The notes under the pieces are model-generated. The model ran no database searches. It was not told the DNA's origin and worked only from the letters and a program-made list of their open reading frames with translations. A program made the translations under genes and the position numbers. Of a stretch of 64,000 nt of DNA, positions 12,101 to 20,815 are shown piece after piece (positions within the stretch are counted from its first letter, which is position 1; each line of letters opens with the position of its first letter). Origin of the DNA: Marthasterias glacialis (taxonomy: Eukaryota > Echinodermata > Asteroidea > Forcipulatida > Asteriidae). The stretch lies in the NCBI GenBank assembly GCA_911728455.2, contig OU452228.1:18937224-19001223 (forward strand), read 5' to 3'.

Positions 12101-13152
12101 CCAAGGGTAAGGTTGCCCTCAAGTATTTTTGTAACCCTCCGACTATTTCTTACATTGTCCAGTGAGTTGACCAACGGTTTTAAACCATTCAGCTGCGTAG
12201 GTTGTGAATGGTGGCACAATTGCATGGATTTTGTGCTTAAATTGAGTGCCGGTCGGAGTGACTTCAGGTTTTTTTTGGGGGGGCTCTGCAGGTCGACATT
12301 ACAGAGTGGTGGTCGGTGCCGACCAGCTTAGCTAAAACCCTGTGTACTCTGTAGATGCATTTACCACATGATATCATATTACAGTCTGGTATAGTTTTTA
12401 CTATCATTCAAAGCCATAGTGGGTGATATTAAATGGTCAGACAGTAGGAGGGTTATGATAATGGCCCACCACAAGACGTCCTTTTTTAAGGGAAACATTT
12501 TGAAAAGAGTGAGTAAATGTAAAGAAGAGAAACTGTCAAAAAGTCTGTGTGTGTGTTCCTGTCACCTATAGAAACTGTCGATGTAAGTGACAAGTCTTTT
12601 ATTTTTTATTTTTTTTTATATTAGGCAATAAATTACAAGGGAAACTGTTCTAATTTAATTCTGGAGGGAACAAAGAAAATTTGACTGGAGTAGGATTTAA
12701 ACCTGCAACCCCCGAATAATGTACGGGCGCTCTACCAACAGCTCTCCAGCCCCAATGCTCTCTTTTTTTTCCTTTTTTTTGGGGGGGGGGGGGGGGGAAC
12801 AAAGTGATGTGATCAAAGAGCTTCAATCTCCAGGTCACGTCAATCTCAATGACTGAGTGGTGATGATATATCCTCTATATCTTCCATGTACAGTGTATTC
12901 TTCTAAAAAACCAAAACAAAAACAAAAAACGTTTTTCCCACATTTGATTCCTGCACAGTAGGTGAGAACTCCCAGTCATTAAACAGCAGCAGTGACATCC
13001 TAAGAAAGCTTCTAGCGAGTGCCGAGAAGACAGCCCCAGTCCAGCAGCAGTACACCACCACCCAGCAGAAGACGGAATATGTAAGAAACGCTCTAAGTAA
13101 ACAAACCTCACCAAAATCTAATTCTGTACATAGATCAGCAACTTTTAGCTAA
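1..13152 (+). CDS. WWC: WWC/KIBRA family scaffold gene (5'-partial, 13 exons)
   Basis: KIBRA/WWC proteins are cytoplasmic scaffolds of Hippo signalling and apical polarity that bind LATS kinases, Merlin and aPKC. Exons at 1-115, 548-637, 1528-1696, 2578-3124, 3811-3928, 4462-4626, 5488-5680, 6344-6484, 7457-7572, 9063-9372, 10372-10467, 11950-12106 and 12962-13080 (or to 13152) keep one open frame with matching phases, about 778 codons. In order they encode coiled coil, Ser-rich RGSL repeats, the family motif GDSGVYEAS, a C2 domain, the aPKC-binding motif FLRNSLERRS and a helical region LEVSLQASKER. All occur in that order in vertebrate WWC proteins. WW domains are off the left edge. The conserved last exon ending in a PDZ ligand was not found. 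Family certain; paralogue numbering does not apply to an invertebrate single copy. Confidence 0.93.
548..637 (+). CDS. WWC: WWC exon: coiled coil continuation
   Basis: The acceptor is GCGTAG|A and the donor AAAAAG|GTTGGT. It reads IKLQEKKDQLNQQLADVTRE and on to SQLKR, a second charged coiled-coil segment. It enters and leaves in phase 2. Confidence 0.82.
932..1239 (+). mobile_element. 308-bp dispersed element, copy 1
   Basis: Bases 932-1239 match 23476-23782 along the whole length with scattered substitutions (shared segment GGTTGGCATGGACGGCCAAA). The second copy starts AGACCTTTCT and ends AGAAAGGTCT, exact inverse complements, so this looks like a non-autonomous DNA transposon with short terminal inverted repeats. 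No coding capacity. Confidence 0.7.
1528..1696 (+). CDS. WWC: WWC exon: Ser-rich RGSL repeat region
   Basis: The acceptor TTCCCCTAG precedes LSVSTLSSSSSRGSLSASSR, followed by GSLASSKGSLNSALSYTDMP. Repeated RGSL/KGSL serine motifs after the coiled coil are a WWC hallmark. The exon ends QQK|GTAAAC in phase 0. Confidence 0.88.
2278..2479. mobile_element. Near-perfect 97-bp inverted repeat (foldback element)
   Basis: Two 97-base arms (2278-2374 and 2383-2479) are reverse complements apart from about one base, with an 8-base spacer CAGGAAAT. Each outer part carries CTAGTAAACTTGCGGGTACA. The same ends bound a longer element at 5072-5416, so this is probably a recent internally deleted or rearranged copy. 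It sits in a WWC intron just before the exon at 2578. Confidence 0.9.
2578..3124 (+). CDS. WWC: WWC exon: large linker exon before C2
   Basis: The exon opens in phase 0 at GTGGATGCTCTC (VDALFHGSMEG) and runs 182 codons to SPISEGIA, leaving in phase 1. It is rich in Ser and Pro (SLSSRSSLSSMSPPSSPSNA) with a Gly-rich stretch near its end, so probably a disordered regulatory linker. The acceptor is TTGGACAG and the donor GCAG|GTATGT. Confidence 0.88.
3811..3928 (+). CDS. WWC: WWC exon with GDSGVYEAS motif
   Basis: It reads GVDLQRLESQSAAAARSVTA, then DESMTGDSGVYEASNKR. The SxTGDSGVYEAS block is nearly invariant in WWC proteins. Two donors nine bases apart are possible, at 3929 and 3938; both keep phase 2, so the second would only add three residues (SDR). 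Confidence 0.92.
4462..4626 (+). CDS. WWC: WWC exon: C2 domain, first part
   Basis: It reads PTEVDDDPYLGGLPSLNCAQ, then IQLTLQYVSTEGVLVVALEQ and LRHIRALLPAECTK. Alternating beta-strand segments match the start of the WWC C2 domain, which binds phosphoinositides. It leaves in phase 2 at TT|GTAAGT. Confidence 0.92.
5072..5416. mobile_element. ~345-bp element with AGTAAACTTGCG ends
   Basis: The left end CAGTAAACTTGCGTGTA and right end GGTTGTACCCGCAAGTTTAC are inverse complements of each other and of the arms at 2278-2479. The interior shares CTCTTCTCAGAGCC and CTCCTCCCAAAAGAG with that foldback. It also holds CTGAAGATGAGCAG followed by CAAAACGTC (5193-5220), a motif recurring in other repeats here. 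Confidence 0.75.
5488..5680 (+). CDS. WWC: WWC exon: C2 domain, middle
   Basis: It continues the C2 fold: FYIKGDILPCPPNANLSFKT, later LQLYVWSVGAMQMEECV. The acceptor TTTGTACAG follows a T-rich tract; the donor is GTG|GTAAGT in phase 0. Confidence 0.92.
6001..6128. mobile_element. Foldback MITE, GATTTCAYAAAG-type ends, copy 1
   Basis: The left end GGTAGATTTCATAAAGCTAG and right end CACTTTGTGAAATCCACACC are near inverse complements. The interior repeats CTAGTCC/GGACTAG. Same family as 10824-10932. Confidence 0.75.
6344..6484 (+). CDS. WWC: WWC exon: C2 domain, end
   Basis: It encodes GGTRISLANVNPRHPAKSQW, then HNVVNFKLLQMEAQRYA, the closing strands of the C2 domain. Exactly 47 codons, phase 0 at both ends. 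The acceptor is TTTTATGCAG and the donor CAG|GTAAAA. Confidence 0.92.
7457..7572 (+). CDS. WWC: WWC exon after C2
   Basis: It reads SGEMFTSRARRASVGDKPSS, then a Pro-rich stretch (TIEPPPPATDG). A tandem acceptor TAGCAG allows one extra Gln codon if splicing uses the first AG (exon start 7454). It leaves in phase 2 at ACACTAG|GTCAGT. Confidence 0.82.
7776..8230 (+). mobile_element. tRNA-derived SINE interrupted by a nested MITE
   Basis: A tRNA-like head has an A box (GGCTCAGTGGTTTC) and a B box (GGTTCGAATCCC, ~7831-7842). The body ends in CCTTGGTTTTATTACCAGAA and an (AAT) tail. A second copy on the other strand at 30869-31124 is collinear but lacks 7889-8066, which is a nested transposon. The open frames over this stretch are not genes. 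Confidence 0.88.
7889..8066 (+). mobile_element. 178-bp hAT-like MITE, copy 1 (inside SINE)
   Basis: It begins CAGGCCTTGATCTTAA and ends TTAAGATCGAGGCCTG, inverse complements. It is flanked by CTGATT (7883-7888) and CTGATG (8067-8072), a 6-bp target duplication with one change. The uninterrupted SINE copy at 30869-31124 shows the empty site. Two other copies (42495, 59385) are also exactly 178 bp. Confidence 0.92.
8796..9098 (+). repeat. 152-bp tandem duplication across intron-exon boundary
   Basis: 8796-8947 is repeated at 8948-9098 with few changes. Each copy holds the end of the intron, the splice acceptor and the first ~36 bases of the WWC exon at 9063. The upstream copy lacks three bases (one CTT) near its acceptor and its frame meets TAG within about 20 codons, so it is a decoy exon start. 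Confidence 0.9.
9063..9372 (+). CDS. WWC: WWC exon, lineage-variable linker
   Basis: The frame opens SSSFDNSFINRHRNLTTIAV and continues for 103 codons to QKQYICK, then AAG|GTGAGT. It fits phase 2 in and phase 0 out. Its first bases and upstream intron are duplicated just upstream (8796-8947). I see no conserved domain here. Confidence 0.85.
10372..10467 (+). CDS. WWC: WWC exon: aPKC-binding motif
   Basis: The 32 codons read LNRSDSDSAMALQRRTPFLR, then NSLERRSLRWKQ. RSDSDS followed by PF(L/V)RNSLERRS is the conserved aPKC-binding, pseudosubstrate-like region of KIBRA. Phase 0 at both ends; donor CAG|GTATGT. Confidence 0.95.
10824..10932. mobile_element. Foldback MITE, GATTTCAYAAAG-type ends, copy 2
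   Basis: It begins GGTGGATCTCACAAAACTAG and ends AGTGCTTTGTGAAATCCACA, with internal CTAGTCCTAAC/GTTAGGACTAG arms. It matches 6001-6128. Confidence 0.75.
11389..11490 (-). mobile_element. Truncated SINE 3' end
   Basis: Its reverse complement contains CCTTGTAAACCCTTATAAGG and CTACATAAATGGGTCTCAT, matching the 3' part of the SINE at 33091-33400. The tRNA-like head is missing. Confidence 0.75.
11535..11683. mobile_element. MITE with GGGCTCGATTTCACAAAG end
   Basis: The left end GGGCTCGATTTCACAAAG and right end CTTTGGTAATCGAGTCCC are imperfect inverse complements. The interior (GATTTGCATTGTGACATCAC) recurs at 62424-62570, so this is a dispersed family. Confidence 0.65.
11950..12106 (+). CDS. WWC: WWC exon: C-terminal helical region
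   Basis: It encodes PTGLLNKRSFHQRTPSDLEV, then SLQASKERHLQIQEEIERLK and EIKRCVEQASTK. It parallels the conserved KIBRA stretch with LDLELDLQAS followed by a long helix. Phase 1 exit at AAGG|GTAAGG. Confidence 0.92.
12690..12755 (-). repeat. tRNA-derived relic
   Basis: The reverse complement holds an A-box-like TTGGTAGAGCGCCCG and a B-box-like GGTTTAAATCC with tRNA-like spacing, but the cloverleaf ends do not pair well. Probably the head of an old SINE rather than a working tRNA gene. A G run follows at 12781-12797. Confidence 0.5.
12962..13152 (+). CDS. WWC: WWC last recognisable exon; end uncertain
   Basis: After ACAGTAG the frame reads GENSQSLNSSSDILRKLLAS, then AEKTAPVQQQYTTTQQKTEY. At 13080 there is a usable donor (TAT|GTAAGA). 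In known KIBRA proteins the next residues form a short helix and end in a PDZ ligand; no such exon was recognised downstream. If the donor is ignored, 23 more codons lead to TAA at 13150-13152, with AATAAA at 13152 and 13179. So either an alternative terminal exon is seen or the true last exon was missed. Confidence 0.7.
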
Positions 13153-14310
13153 ATAAATTCATCATGCTTTTTTTTTTTAAATAAAGAATTGATATTTATA
13201 CATATAATAAAACTCTTTTACTATTCCACATTTTCAACATTTGTTTGTAGCCAGGGCGCATTTATTCAAAGCTCTCGATTTGAAGTATATAATATTAAAA
13301 TAACATTTTTTTTAGTTCTAATAATAATGATAATTATTTTATTTTTAATGAGGTGGAAAAGGGGGATTGTTGCTCCAACTTTTTGACATTTTATGCATTT
13401 TTAGAAAAAACCTAAATGCTTGAGATTTTATCGCAATGTCTTTCTTTAATCTGACAACAAAAAATTGTCAGATTTTCTGCAGCTCTTGAATAGAAAAAAA
13501 ACCCTACAATTTTTGTTAAAAATGTATCCAAAATCATCCTTTAAAAACAAATCATGGCGTAACAAAAGATAAAAAAATTGTAGCAAATCATGTGCATTGT
13601 AATCTACCTGCAAACTTTTTTACACTGTAGAAAAAAAAATAAATTATTTAAATTAATGATGATGATTTGTTCCGATTATATTGAATTTTATCCATGTCCA
13701 GTGGTTCCTATGCAAACAGCCCAGTGCCTCAATGAATACAGACGTGAAATTTGAAATAGTTTGTCTGAAGCAATCTGTCCATGGAACCAAATTAGTGTAT
13801 CACTGATTTATTCCATCCATCTCCCTTATGCTATCCAAGCCGTAATCTAGTTGTTTGCCATAATAAAGCCTGGGGGTGGGGGGAAGGGGAGGGGGGGGCG
13901 CTACTTTGGTCACGCTATCTTCTAGTAGAACTATGAGAGGGATGTTATGTATTAATGCATCGTATCAGAGCAACAATGTTTTCTCCATTTTGTATTAACG
14001 TTGTAAATCTTACACAACAAAGGCTTCATACAAATTTAAGTGTAAACAATTACAATTGACCCATTTCACCTGAGGTCATCATCACAATAATTGTGGTCGC
14101 GCCATTTTGGTAGTGAATGTTAGTAGTGTCACCCATGTTTTACAGTGAAGTGCAAATTTTAGGTGACGCAGTGTTTACATGGGTACCTATTGACTCCCTA
14201 AATGGTGAGCATGGCACAGTTGTGTGACTTGTGTGCAAGAGGTCAGTAGATAGTTTGCGATATACGGGCAACTTGTGTTTGGCTCTGAGCTGCATAATAC
14301 TAGTTATCAC

Positions 14311-14383
14311 ATTGTAGCGCTTTTGCATCCCATATCCCAAGAGGCTGAAGGCTGAGTGGGATATGGGATGCAGACGTGCTATA
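14311..14383. repeat. Hairpin with GCATCCCATATCCC arms
   Basis: GCATCCCATATCCC (14325-14338) and GGGATATGGGATGC (14358-14371) are perfect inverse complements around GAGGCTGAAGGCTGAG. The centre resembles that of the larger foldback at 30411-30609. Confidence 0.7.
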
Positions 14384-14642
14384 TTTTATCATATTTCACG
14401 AGCGCACGTGTGATAACAAATTTATCGTCCAGCCAACTGGAAGATAGTACAACCTTGAGCGTTATTTCATAAGAAGCAGCACTTTCAACGCGTAAAGTTT
14501 AGAACAATATTTTTGCACTGTCCGTAGACTGAGCGTGACGCATGATGCTCACAGTACTCAGAGTGCAATATAGACTACTGGGAGTATGATTTGGTTTATT
14601 ATCACAATCCCGTTAACCAATCTAATTGGAGGATAAGCGCGT

Positions 14643-14893
14643 ATTATATAACACCCAAGCAGATCTTTGTCATTTGATTGGAGGATGGTCGGTCACGTGA
14701 TAGCAAATAAACGTACCACTGCACGCTACGTCATTCACCGTGCATTTTTCGTTCCATTCACCGTGCATTTTTCGTTCCATCCGATTTGTTCCATTGCACG
14801 CTGACTATTTGACTAAAAATCTCTGAAGCTTATTATACTTTATAGTGTTATCCTCCAGTCAAATGACAAAGATCTACTTGGATGTTATATAAA
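14643..14893. mobile_element. Element with ~43-bp terminal inverted repeats
   Basis: The left arm contains AGATCTTTGTCATTTGATTG and ends GGAGGAT; the right arm starts ATCCTCCAGTCAAATGACAA and ends GTTATATAA. Between them ATTCACCGTGCATTTTTCGT occurs twice in tandem (14733-14778). Confidence 0.75.
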
Positions 14894-16140
14894 ACAAATA
14901 ACGTATACTGGAAGATAAAGTGTTATAACATTTCTATTTAGCGAAGTGGTTCACCCCCAAATCATCCAAGGAATTCATAAGGCTTCCTCATGCTGCATGC
15001 AGTGTCTACACATAACAAATAGTTGTGGGTTCCAAAAATGATTTATCTATGCCCGTAAAGATGGCATGACGCCAAGTGGGAAATATCTATAGTTCAAGCG
15101 TTGTTTTTGGAGATTTGATATATTCGGCATTCATCCCTGAAATCTTACGACCCACTCCTCCTCTGTCGGGGAGTTGCTACTTCTGTTTTCAAATACATCC
15201 ATGTCAGACCTTGTGTAGCCTTCGGGGATCGGTGGGTTAAACATTATGGGTGCAGTATCAGTGTGTTGCTATGGTTACGGTTCAGATGCATAAGATGTCT
15301 TTACTTAAAATTCTCTTTCTTTGTTTTTGCTTTCGTATTTTCAAAAGATGTCATGCAATGTGGTTGCTATTTTGCCTATCGGTAAAATCAGCTTGTGTTG
15401 TGATTTCAGTTTTAAATGTATCTTACTGTTATGGGACCAAAAGTTATTCCTTTTCTTGCACTTTGGCAGGAAGAGGGCTTATTTCATAAAGGCAGATTAT
15501 TTTATGAGAAACTCATTCATCTGAAATGTTGAAAATTGTTTTTGATGTAGGATTTCTAATTGATGGATGCAGCTTTAGATAGGACCCAATTTCATAAAGC
15601 TAGTAGAGCGTGTGTACAGTACGAGTAGAAAAACCTGCAGAACAAATTTACTTGCCAAGTATAAATCGGCTGGGTACTTCTCACAAACAATATCCGGCCA
15701 GTGATTGGTCAGGATTATTCTTCAAAGACCTCCTTTTGTCTTGGAAGAAGAGGTGGCCATACAATCAAGGGATGAAAGGCATAACCCTGTTGTATTCAAA
15801 CTTCAAGTTTTCCAATTTGTGCAAATCCTCTCAAATATTACACCCTGAATGGTGTGGGTTTTTTTGTCGTTAGAGTCGTCAGATCAAGAAGACTACCTAT
15901 GTTCAGGATTTTTTACTTGACCTCCATTCACCTTAAGATTTTCTTGTAAGAGGTGAAGTTGCCATCACAGGGAAGAAACAAAAAACACCTCTTGTTATGA
16001 CCAAGTCTCTAGATTTGTATTTGTGGTGATGTAGAGGGTGTGTAAACTTCTCAAATGATGGGGTATTTGATCTTCAGACCAAGAGTGTCTGCATAGATTT
16101 TAGGATTTTTCTTGTTCATAGTACAGTTGCACCCTGCACA

Positions 16141-16520
16141 GCTTTAGAAAGCTGGTTCTTGATCTGAAGAAAGATTCATTAAGCCGCTTTAAGCACAAAT
16201 GCCCTAAGCACAAGTTACTTAGCAGCCCTGTACATTACATGACATTCTGGCCAGTAACCTGATTTCGGTAAGCATGATTTGCCTGTGGTCAGCAAGTTTT
16301 TGTACTTAACCGCTTTAGGAAATTTGATCCTGATCTGAGGAAGGATTCATGTAGCTGCTTTAAGCACAAATGCACTAAGCATAAGATAAAGTTACTTAGC
16401 AGAAAACTGGTTACCTTCTGAAATGCAATGTTATGTTGTGTGTGACTGGTTACCTGCAAATCTTGGCTTAGCAGATTTACTGAGCAATATTTTCTACTTA
16501 AGCAGCTCTATGAACTTGGA
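16141..16520. mobile_element. Old repeats of the cTTAAGCAC type, two tandem copies
   Basis: GATCTGAAGAAAGATTCATT and GATCTGAGGAAGGATTCATG begin two similar ~180-base stretches, each followed by GCTTTAAGCACAAATGC. The words CTTAGCAG, TGACTGGTTACC and TACTTAAGCAGCTCTATGAA tie them to the elements at 50048 and 51644. Confidence 0.5.
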
Positions 16521-17904
16521 GCCAAGTCCAAGGTTTTAAAAAAAAGTTTGAGTCATGTACCCTGAATGCCCTGCAGACACAGTCATGGTGTGAGTTCATG
16601 TCATATAGGTACCATACTACTTAATATCATATGAAAGGAATGAAATTTTAGTTATTTTGGTATTTTGAAACATAATAATGAAATTTTCATAAACTAAAGG
16701 TAAGGAATATCCGTACAGTCGACAAATCTTGCACAGTTTTGTTAAACTGTTTCATTAGGAACTCATGGATTTTTGTCACAAAAAAATTCATTGCAATGAA
16801 GAATTATGTTGAGTATGTTTATGTTTCAAATGTAGCGTTATCGTGAAGTTAATCAGTCAGTACATTATGTCTTCAAACCCTCTGTGACAAATAACAGTAA
16901 ATAACCAAGCAAAGCAAGATAAACTGATGCAATTCTAAATTCTGCCCATTTTTAAAGCTGAAAATTGGGTGACTTTTGGGGAAATGCTTGCCATCATCAC
17001 AACTGCCTTGTACGAACTTATTAAAAAGAAAAATTAGAAATACCGTATAAAATGGGCCCCCTCCATTTGCTTCTTCCCCCAAGTCCGTAAACCATATGGT
17101 TGTTGTTGGCCTCTGAAACTGCTGAACAAGATTATGTTGGCCTTTAGAAAATGCCAAAGCAAATTTATACATGGCTTGTGATGCATTTGGTCACCAATGT
17201 TTTATGTTCATAACAAGTTTTTGTGTTTTCTTAAAAGCATTTTGTCACATCGTGTGTAGCAAGAATTGCTTGAAAACTCCCTCACACAGGGTTAGAATGG
17301 CACATCAGTCATCAAAAGATCCAATATTAAAAAGCTAGTCGCTAGATTCAAGTGATGTCTGGTACAAAGGCTTATTCAGTCACAAGTGAATGCTCAATTG
17401 GAATTCCTCAGACTAAATCCAGGGTTGCTATGTCACATGGTACTTAAAAGGTGATGGATACTTATGGTAATTACTCCAAAAATAAATGACCATAAAAACT
17501 TACTTGGTAAGGAGTAATGGAGAGCTGATGATAGTGTAAAACATTATGAGAAACGACTCCCTTTGAGGTAACATAGTTTTTGAGAAAGAGGTTATTTCTC
17601 GCTAAAATATTTGAATCTGAGAAAGGCTTCAGGTATGAAGCCTTTGTCCTGCAATGAAAAACATGTAGTTTCAGCATTTTTGGATCCTTCTGCATGGAAA
17701 TAACCACTCCAGATTACAGGGGTGTGAGAATTCTGCTTTTTTTGTTTAGATTTTTACTCTGAATTTCAGCTTTGTTTGTACACCTGCTCTGTACATAATT
17801 ATGGGAACCTTTTAAATTTCAGCTTTTTGCTAGCTGTTTTCAGCTTTTTTTTTGTACATGGCCACTCACACCCCTGCAATTTTCGCCGATATCTCAAGAA
17901 CTCT

Positions 17905-18101
17905 AACATCTTATCAAACAAAATTTTCAGAGGTTAGTTTTATGGTATATATCTACAATTATATAGTATTGAAACAAATGTACGATTCCAAATACCAAAG
18001 GTAACATCTTTTGAAACAAAATTTTCAGAGTTTAGTTTTATTATATATGTCTACAATTATATAGGATTGAAACAAACGTACGATTCCAAATACCAAAGGT
18101 A
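17905..18101. repeat. ~98-bp tandem duplication
   Basis: 17905-18002 and 18003-18101 share AACAAAATTTTCAGAG, TCTACAATTATATAG and ACGATTCCAAATACCAAAGG with about 90% identity by eye. Confidence 0.85.
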
Positions 18102-19627
18102 TACCTTGCCTTTAACGGGGCAAGCTTTTGCAGTTACATAAGAGACAACAAAGACCCATAAACAACTTCAAATGAAAATGTGCGGCACAATTAAAGATGT
18201 AGCAACAGTATTTTTAGGCTGAGGAATTCAGATTTAGCATTTAATGGTGACCAGGCAAGTCACTGTACCAGAGAAGAAGATTCACCTTTAACTTGCATGG
18301 CTTATTTGGTACATGAGATCCAGGCATATGGATCCAACCATAGTTCAAAAAAGGACGTATCTCACACTGTTAGGTTCAAAAGGGAAGGTTCAAGAAAGAT
18401 GGAACCTAGTCACAGTCACAACTGTGCATTTTGGTGTTTTAATTTGCCCTAATAATTGTGAAAAGTTGCGCCATTAGGTTTTAAACAATGAAACCAATTT
18501 GTCATGGTTGAACAGTATTACTATTGTTAGTTCGCTGCTATTTATTGCTGTTAAAAGCTATATTCGGTGACATTTTTTCAGTGCAAAGTTTTGATTTTTT
18601 CATGACAAAAAGTTAGGATAGTGTTTTATACTGAAGCAATGCGTTTTCTGTTTAGTATTTTGGGTATTAAGCTAAAATGGACACTGTGGACGCCTGTAGC
18701 AAAGTTGATGTGTTTTTGAACAGTATTGATGACAGGTTAATGAAAAATTACAGTATTTTTCAAGAAAAACAAAAATATAATTGCTGTCTTTTATTGTATT
18801 TTCAAACAGATTAAACAATGATCTTTCGTATAACTTTAGATTTATAAGTCAACATGTTGTCAGTGTTAAATAAAGCTATTTTTTGAGTTAATGTATGAAT
18901 TAAAACAATGCTATTGTTTTATATATTTTATGCTATGCATTTGTGTTATAATTTGTGGTTGTCTATATGGTTGCCGTTAGTAGCAAGTTAAATCTACCAC
19001 TGTGGGTAGCTGTGAGGTGCTGCAAGGCAGCCTCATTATCGGCCTCATAGATGTGTACACAAAAAATCCAAGATGGCTACCGTGGGCAGTTTATGAAATT
19101 GATTACAACCCCTTTCACACTACAGAGCCAATTTGAAACCCACCCCCACCCCATGCTCCTTTCACACTTGATGCAATTTTCCTGGGAAGAATGAACACTC
19201 ACCCAGGGTTATCTCACTTCACCCTACTCCCAAGCAGGGGAAGCTATTTCCTGGGAAATTCCCTGGGTATTTACCAGGGTAAGCAATTCAAGTGTGAATA
19301 TGGCTTCAACAAAAAGCACAAGGCTTAAGTGACCACAGATTTTAAATAAATATTTTATTACTGCCAACTGAAATGTCATACATTTAATACTTATTAAGTG
19401 CATAGAACTATTACAAAAGAGACACACCAAAAGCCTAAATAAATACTCAAATTAAACAATCACATTTAAGAATCAAAATTATATACCAACATTTGTTCTA
19501 AAATTCTGCTCGATTGGGAAATGCTTCTTGTTTAACTGTGTCAGAGCATATGTTGATAATACATCGTTATAATTTAAAAAACAGGTTTTCTTCCATTTGT
19601 AACTTTAATAAAAAAAAAATGATAAAG

Positions 19628-19808
19628 GCCTGACGTTTCGACCCTAGCAGAGTCTTTCTCAAAGGCTAATAAATGACGACCCAACCCACAAAAGTATACT
19701 GGAGTAACAGAAGCAGACTGTTTCTGTTACTCCAGTTTACTTGTATGTGTGTTTTGGGTCGTCATTTAGCCTTTGAGAAAGACTCTGCTAGGGTCGAAAC
19801 GTCAAGCC
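19628..19808. mobile_element. Foldback with CGTTTCGACCCTAGCAGAGT arms
   Basis: The left arm (19628-19684) and right arm (19754-19808) are nearly perfect inverse complements, with a second inner pair ACTGGAGTAACAGAA/TTCTGTTACTCCAGT. The word CTCTGCTAGGGTCGAAACGTCA recurs in part at 38406-38436, and sequence after the right arm (TTGGTAAGCAGTTTGCAAC) recurs near 61505. Confidence 0.85.
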
Positions 19809-20144
19809 ATTAACAATTTTTTGCATTTTTCAAGAGGTCCTTGTGGTTGGTAAGCAGTTTGCAACAGCTAATTTAATTTTTTCTTTTAATTTAAATCCTT
19901 AAATCTTGAGAATGCAGCACTGTTGGTAAATAAATAAATCAACAAGATATACAAAAGTAGTGCCCCCAAACGAATAGATATAAAAAATAAATAGTTTTAA
20001 AGCTGTATTTTCTCCATGGCAAACTGCGCTTGTTGTTGAGTTATTTTACTTGTAAACATTTCTATGCCTGCCATTCATTAAGCATTTGAGCATGAGACTG
20101 ATGTGGACGGTTTGTGATTCTTACATCGTTCGTCTTCATATTAG

Positions 20145-20815
20145 TCAAGATGAAGTTGCCATGGAAAATTGTTGGTTAGGGCATAATTGTGTATAGTAGT
20201 AGATACCATCGCTATACACACTCTGTTGGTTTTGAAGCAGATGTGGACTGTATGAACTTACTGCAGGCACTGGACTCTGCAAGACGGGACTTGCTGCTCT
20301 CAGTGCATCCACTGTAACATCCCTGTAACCGCCAAACACTGAATGATCCAAAACACCCCTATTAGTAGAGTAGTCTTGCTCAGGGAACCACACCGGTGGG
20401 TGAAATGATTGGGGATTAACCACTTTGTCCGAGGTGTGGAGTGCCAGCTCTTCTGGATGCGGGGCCTCAAAGTGAGAATAGTATGGAGTTAGATGGTTGG
20501 AGCTTGCCCAGGGTTGGAGGAAAGCTTGGTGGGACAGGCTGTCCGGCTCGGAGACGCTCATCTGACCAGGGTTGGATAAATCAAGGGGGCAATCAAAGGG
20601 ACTTTGGCCTGGACTTGTAGCTGATCTTGGTTGCCATGGATACTCAGAGCTATAAATACCTCCAGATGACATCTCCACGGATGATGGTCTTGCTGGGATT
20701 TGATCAGCTTTATGTTTTTTCTTTCTTATTCGTCTGTCTTTCTTTCTGGTTTGTGGGTTACTTGTGTTAGAATCGCACAACTGCCACCATGATTGGCCTC
20801 GCCCATATGGGCTAC
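20145..20815 (-). CDS. Forkhead gene exon: wing 2, basic region, C-terminal tail
   Basis: After ACTTCAG the frame reads GSPYGRGQSWWQLCDSNTSN, then the basic region and 200 residues rich in Pro, Ser, Gln and Tyr, ending FSMATSS and TGA at 20147-20145. The tail has no recognised domain and is probably a transactivation region. Confidence 0.88.

Larger units (their letters stand above)
116..12961. other. WWC introns: what they hold
   Basis: Repeats listed separately lie in introns at 932-1239, 2278-2479, 5072-5416, 6001-6128, 7776-8230, 8796-9098, 10824-10932, 11389-11490, 11535-11683 and 12690-12755. A short TGGCTA run lies at 5701-5744 and a (AAT) run near 11058-11073. I recognise nothing in 116-547, 1697-2277, 3125-3810, 3929-4461, 6485-7456 and 9373-10371 beyond AT-rich intron sequence. 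Confidence 0.6.
13153..20144. other. Gene-free interval between WWC and the forkhead gene
   Basis: No exon with convincing splice sites and protein resemblance was seen on either strand. It holds AT-rich sequence, a G-rich patch (13869-13899), foldback elements (14311-14383, 14643-14893, 19628-19808), old repeats of the AATTTCATGGAGC type (16141-16520) and a tandem duplication (17905-18101). The right end probably includes the forkhead 3' UTR. Confidence 0.6.

Noticed and set aside
12690..12755. Possible tRNA gene on the minus strand
   Set aside because: A- and B-box-like words are present, but acceptor-stem ends do not pair and the B box is degenerate (GGTTTAAATCC). More likely a SINE relic.
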